The position numbers were made by a program, and so were the translations under genes. The notes beneath the pieces were generated by a model. The model was given only the letters and a program-made list of their open reading frames with translations. It was not told the origin of the DNA and searched no databases. Below are positions 4,979 to 5,610 of a DNA stretch of 5,610 nucleotides, in pieces. Source of the stretch: CAYFMH01 sp964344165 (lineage in GTDB: Bacteria; Patescibacteriota; Gracilibacteria; UBA4473); NCBI GenBank assembly GCA_964344165.1, contig CAYFMH010000092.1:1-5610 (forward strand), read 5' to 3'. Numbering within the stretch: the first letter of the stretch is position 1; each line of letters starts with the position of its first letter.

Positions 4979-5413
4979 ATGAAATTAAATGAATTGGCAC
5001 CGAAAATAGTAAAAAAAGCTCGACGAAGAAAAGGGCAAGGGAATGCTACAGGAAATGGAACCTATGCTGGGCGAGGGATGAATGGTCAAAACGCTAGAGC
5101 TGGTGGAGGGGTGCGTCTTGGGTTTGAGGGAGGACAATCTGGGCTCCTAGACCGAATGCCAAAACTCAGAGGATTTAAAAATCCAAATCGAATTCCTACT
5201 CGAGCGGTGAATTTATCTGATCTAGAAGAAGTTTTTAATGATGGAGACAAAGTAGATTTGGACGCCTTGATTGATAAAAATCTTGTTGGAAATGGCGAAT
5301 CTGCCAAAATTCTTGGCAAAGGGAAGCTAACAAAGAAACTTGAGATTTCTGGGCTTCAGGTGTCTGAGTCTGCCAAAAAGGCGATTGAGAAGGCTGGGGG
5401 GAAGATTGAATAA
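4979..5413 (+). CDS. rplO: 50S ribosomal protein L15
   Basis: L15 is a late-assembling large-subunit protein that threads a Gly/Arg-rich arm through 23S rRNA. The protein is 144 aa, the same size as the E. coli one. The start MKLNELAP matches the family. The extended arm covers residues about 12-55 (GRGMNGQNARAGGGVR, GFEGGQSGLLDRMPKLRGF). The globular part ends with the signature SESAKKAIEKAGGKIE. The usual KGQK-type element of the arm is NGQN here (residues 36-39), so two lysines are replaced by asparagine. The usual GRGxGSGxGKT is GQGNATGNGTY. The gene ends in TAA, and no secY, adk or infA begins in the 197 nt that follow. No Shine-Dalgarno sequence precedes the ATG; a CTAA repeat block does. 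Confidence 0.96.
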   Translation: MKLNELAPKIVKKARRRKGQGNATGNGTYAGRGMNGQNARAGGGVRLGFEGGQSGLLDRMPKLRGFKNPNRIPTRAVNLSDLEEVFNDGDKVDLDALIDKNLVGNGESAKILGKGKLTKKLEISGLQVSESAKKAIEKAGGKIE

Positions 5414-5423
5414 AAGACAGAAG

Positions 5424-5462
5424 CACAGATTAATCGCTGATTTCGCAGATGACGCAGATTTT
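5424..5462 (+). repeat. CGCAGAT-type short tandem repeat downstream of rplO
   Basis: Related units begin at 5424 (CACAGATTAAT), 5435 (CGCTGATTT), 5444 (CGCAGATGA) and 5453 (CGCAGATTT), with spacings of 11, 9 and 9 nt. The block lies 10 nt after the rplO stop in a region without a gene. It is a different word family from those inside the operon. It does not form a clear terminator hairpin, although a T-run (5459-5464) closes it. The rest of 5414-5610 holds no gene that I can support. Confidence 0.55.
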
Positions 5463-5549
5463 TTAAGATGAAAAAGGGAAACGGTCCTGACGTTTTTGAG
5501 GCGTAAACTTTTAGGCGGGTTTAATATTTCGAAAAAAACAGAAGGATCT

Positions 5550-5578
5550 TTGAATTATTTATACTAAGCCGCTTTAAT
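5550..5578 (+). promoter_or_regulatory. weak promoter candidate near the window end
   Basis: TTGAAT (5550-5555) and TTTAAT (5573-5578) are separated by 17 nt and resemble -35 and -10 boxes. The -10 lacks the usually important A at its second position. It could serve a gene beyond the window. In AT-rich DNA such a match is expected fairly often by chance. Confidence 0.22.
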
Positions 5579-5610
5579 AATTTGGAATTTTTGCGAAATA
5601 AGAGATTTTA

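Noticed and set aside
1418..5413. CGA reassigned to another amino acid, as reported for some candidate-phylum bacteria
   Set aside because: CGA falls at strongly conserved arginines in L6, S14, S5 and L15, so it still means Arg.
2591..5462. CRISPR array
   Set aside because: The repeats are imperfect, lie in separate spacers between genes, and have no regular unique spacers.
5468..5506. Twelve-codon reading frame MKKGNGPDVFEA after rplO
   Set aside because: It is too short, has no recognisable features and lies in repeat-bearing spacer.

Overview
The window carries most of a bacterial spc ribosomal-protein operon on the + strand. The order is rplX (L24), rplE (L5), rpsZ/rpsN (zinc-type S14), rpsH (S8), rplF (L6), rplR (L18), rpsE (S5), rplO (L15). 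Before it, on the same strand, is a 386-codon gene that I do not recognise. The gene for L30 (rpmD), normally between rpsE and rplO, is absent: only 56 bp separate the two. Loss of L30 is a known trait of the Candidate Phyla Radiation (CPR/Patescibacteria). Together with an AT-rich genome, Lys-rich protein tails and a run of ten Ns (a scaffold gap), this suggests a CPR genome recovered from a metagenome. The L15 N-terminal wording looks more Peregrinibacteria/Gracilibacteria-like than Parcubacteria-like to me, but that placement is tentative. The code appears standard: no ribosomal gene has an in-frame TGA, and CGA falls at positions where arginine is conserved.

Layout: 1-111 is a spacer with a possible promoter and a short inverted repeat. 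112-1272 is the unknown gene. 1273-1417 is a spacer holding a good sigma-70-like promoter (TTGACA, 16 nt, TAGAAT) for the operon. 1418-5413 holds the eight ribosomal genes, all ending in TAA. 5414-5610 is non-coding DNA with a CGCAGAT-type repeat. rplX/rplE (2 nt apart), rplE/rpsZ (12 nt) and rplF/rplR (12 nt) are tightly packed. The other spacers (56-130 nt) are full of short repetitive words.

The products assemble together: L5 and L18 bind 5S rRNA in the central protuberance. L6, L15 and L24 are large-subunit proteins, and S5, S8 and S14 are small-subunit proteins. One promoter before rplX probably drives them all, although the spacers could hold further control sites.

The most unusual signal is in how these genes start. 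None of the nine genes has a recognisable Shine-Dalgarno site. Seven of nine start codons are preceded by at least 16 nt without any G. Four ribosomal leaders end in a recurring CTAA/AACTAA repeat that sits right against the ATG, including a 35-nt repeat with two mismatches placed almost identically before rpsH and rplO. Other points are CGA as the main arginine codon, a sharp codon-usage change between the first gene and the operon, long low-complexity tails on S5, and an assembly gap inside rplR whose length must be wrong.
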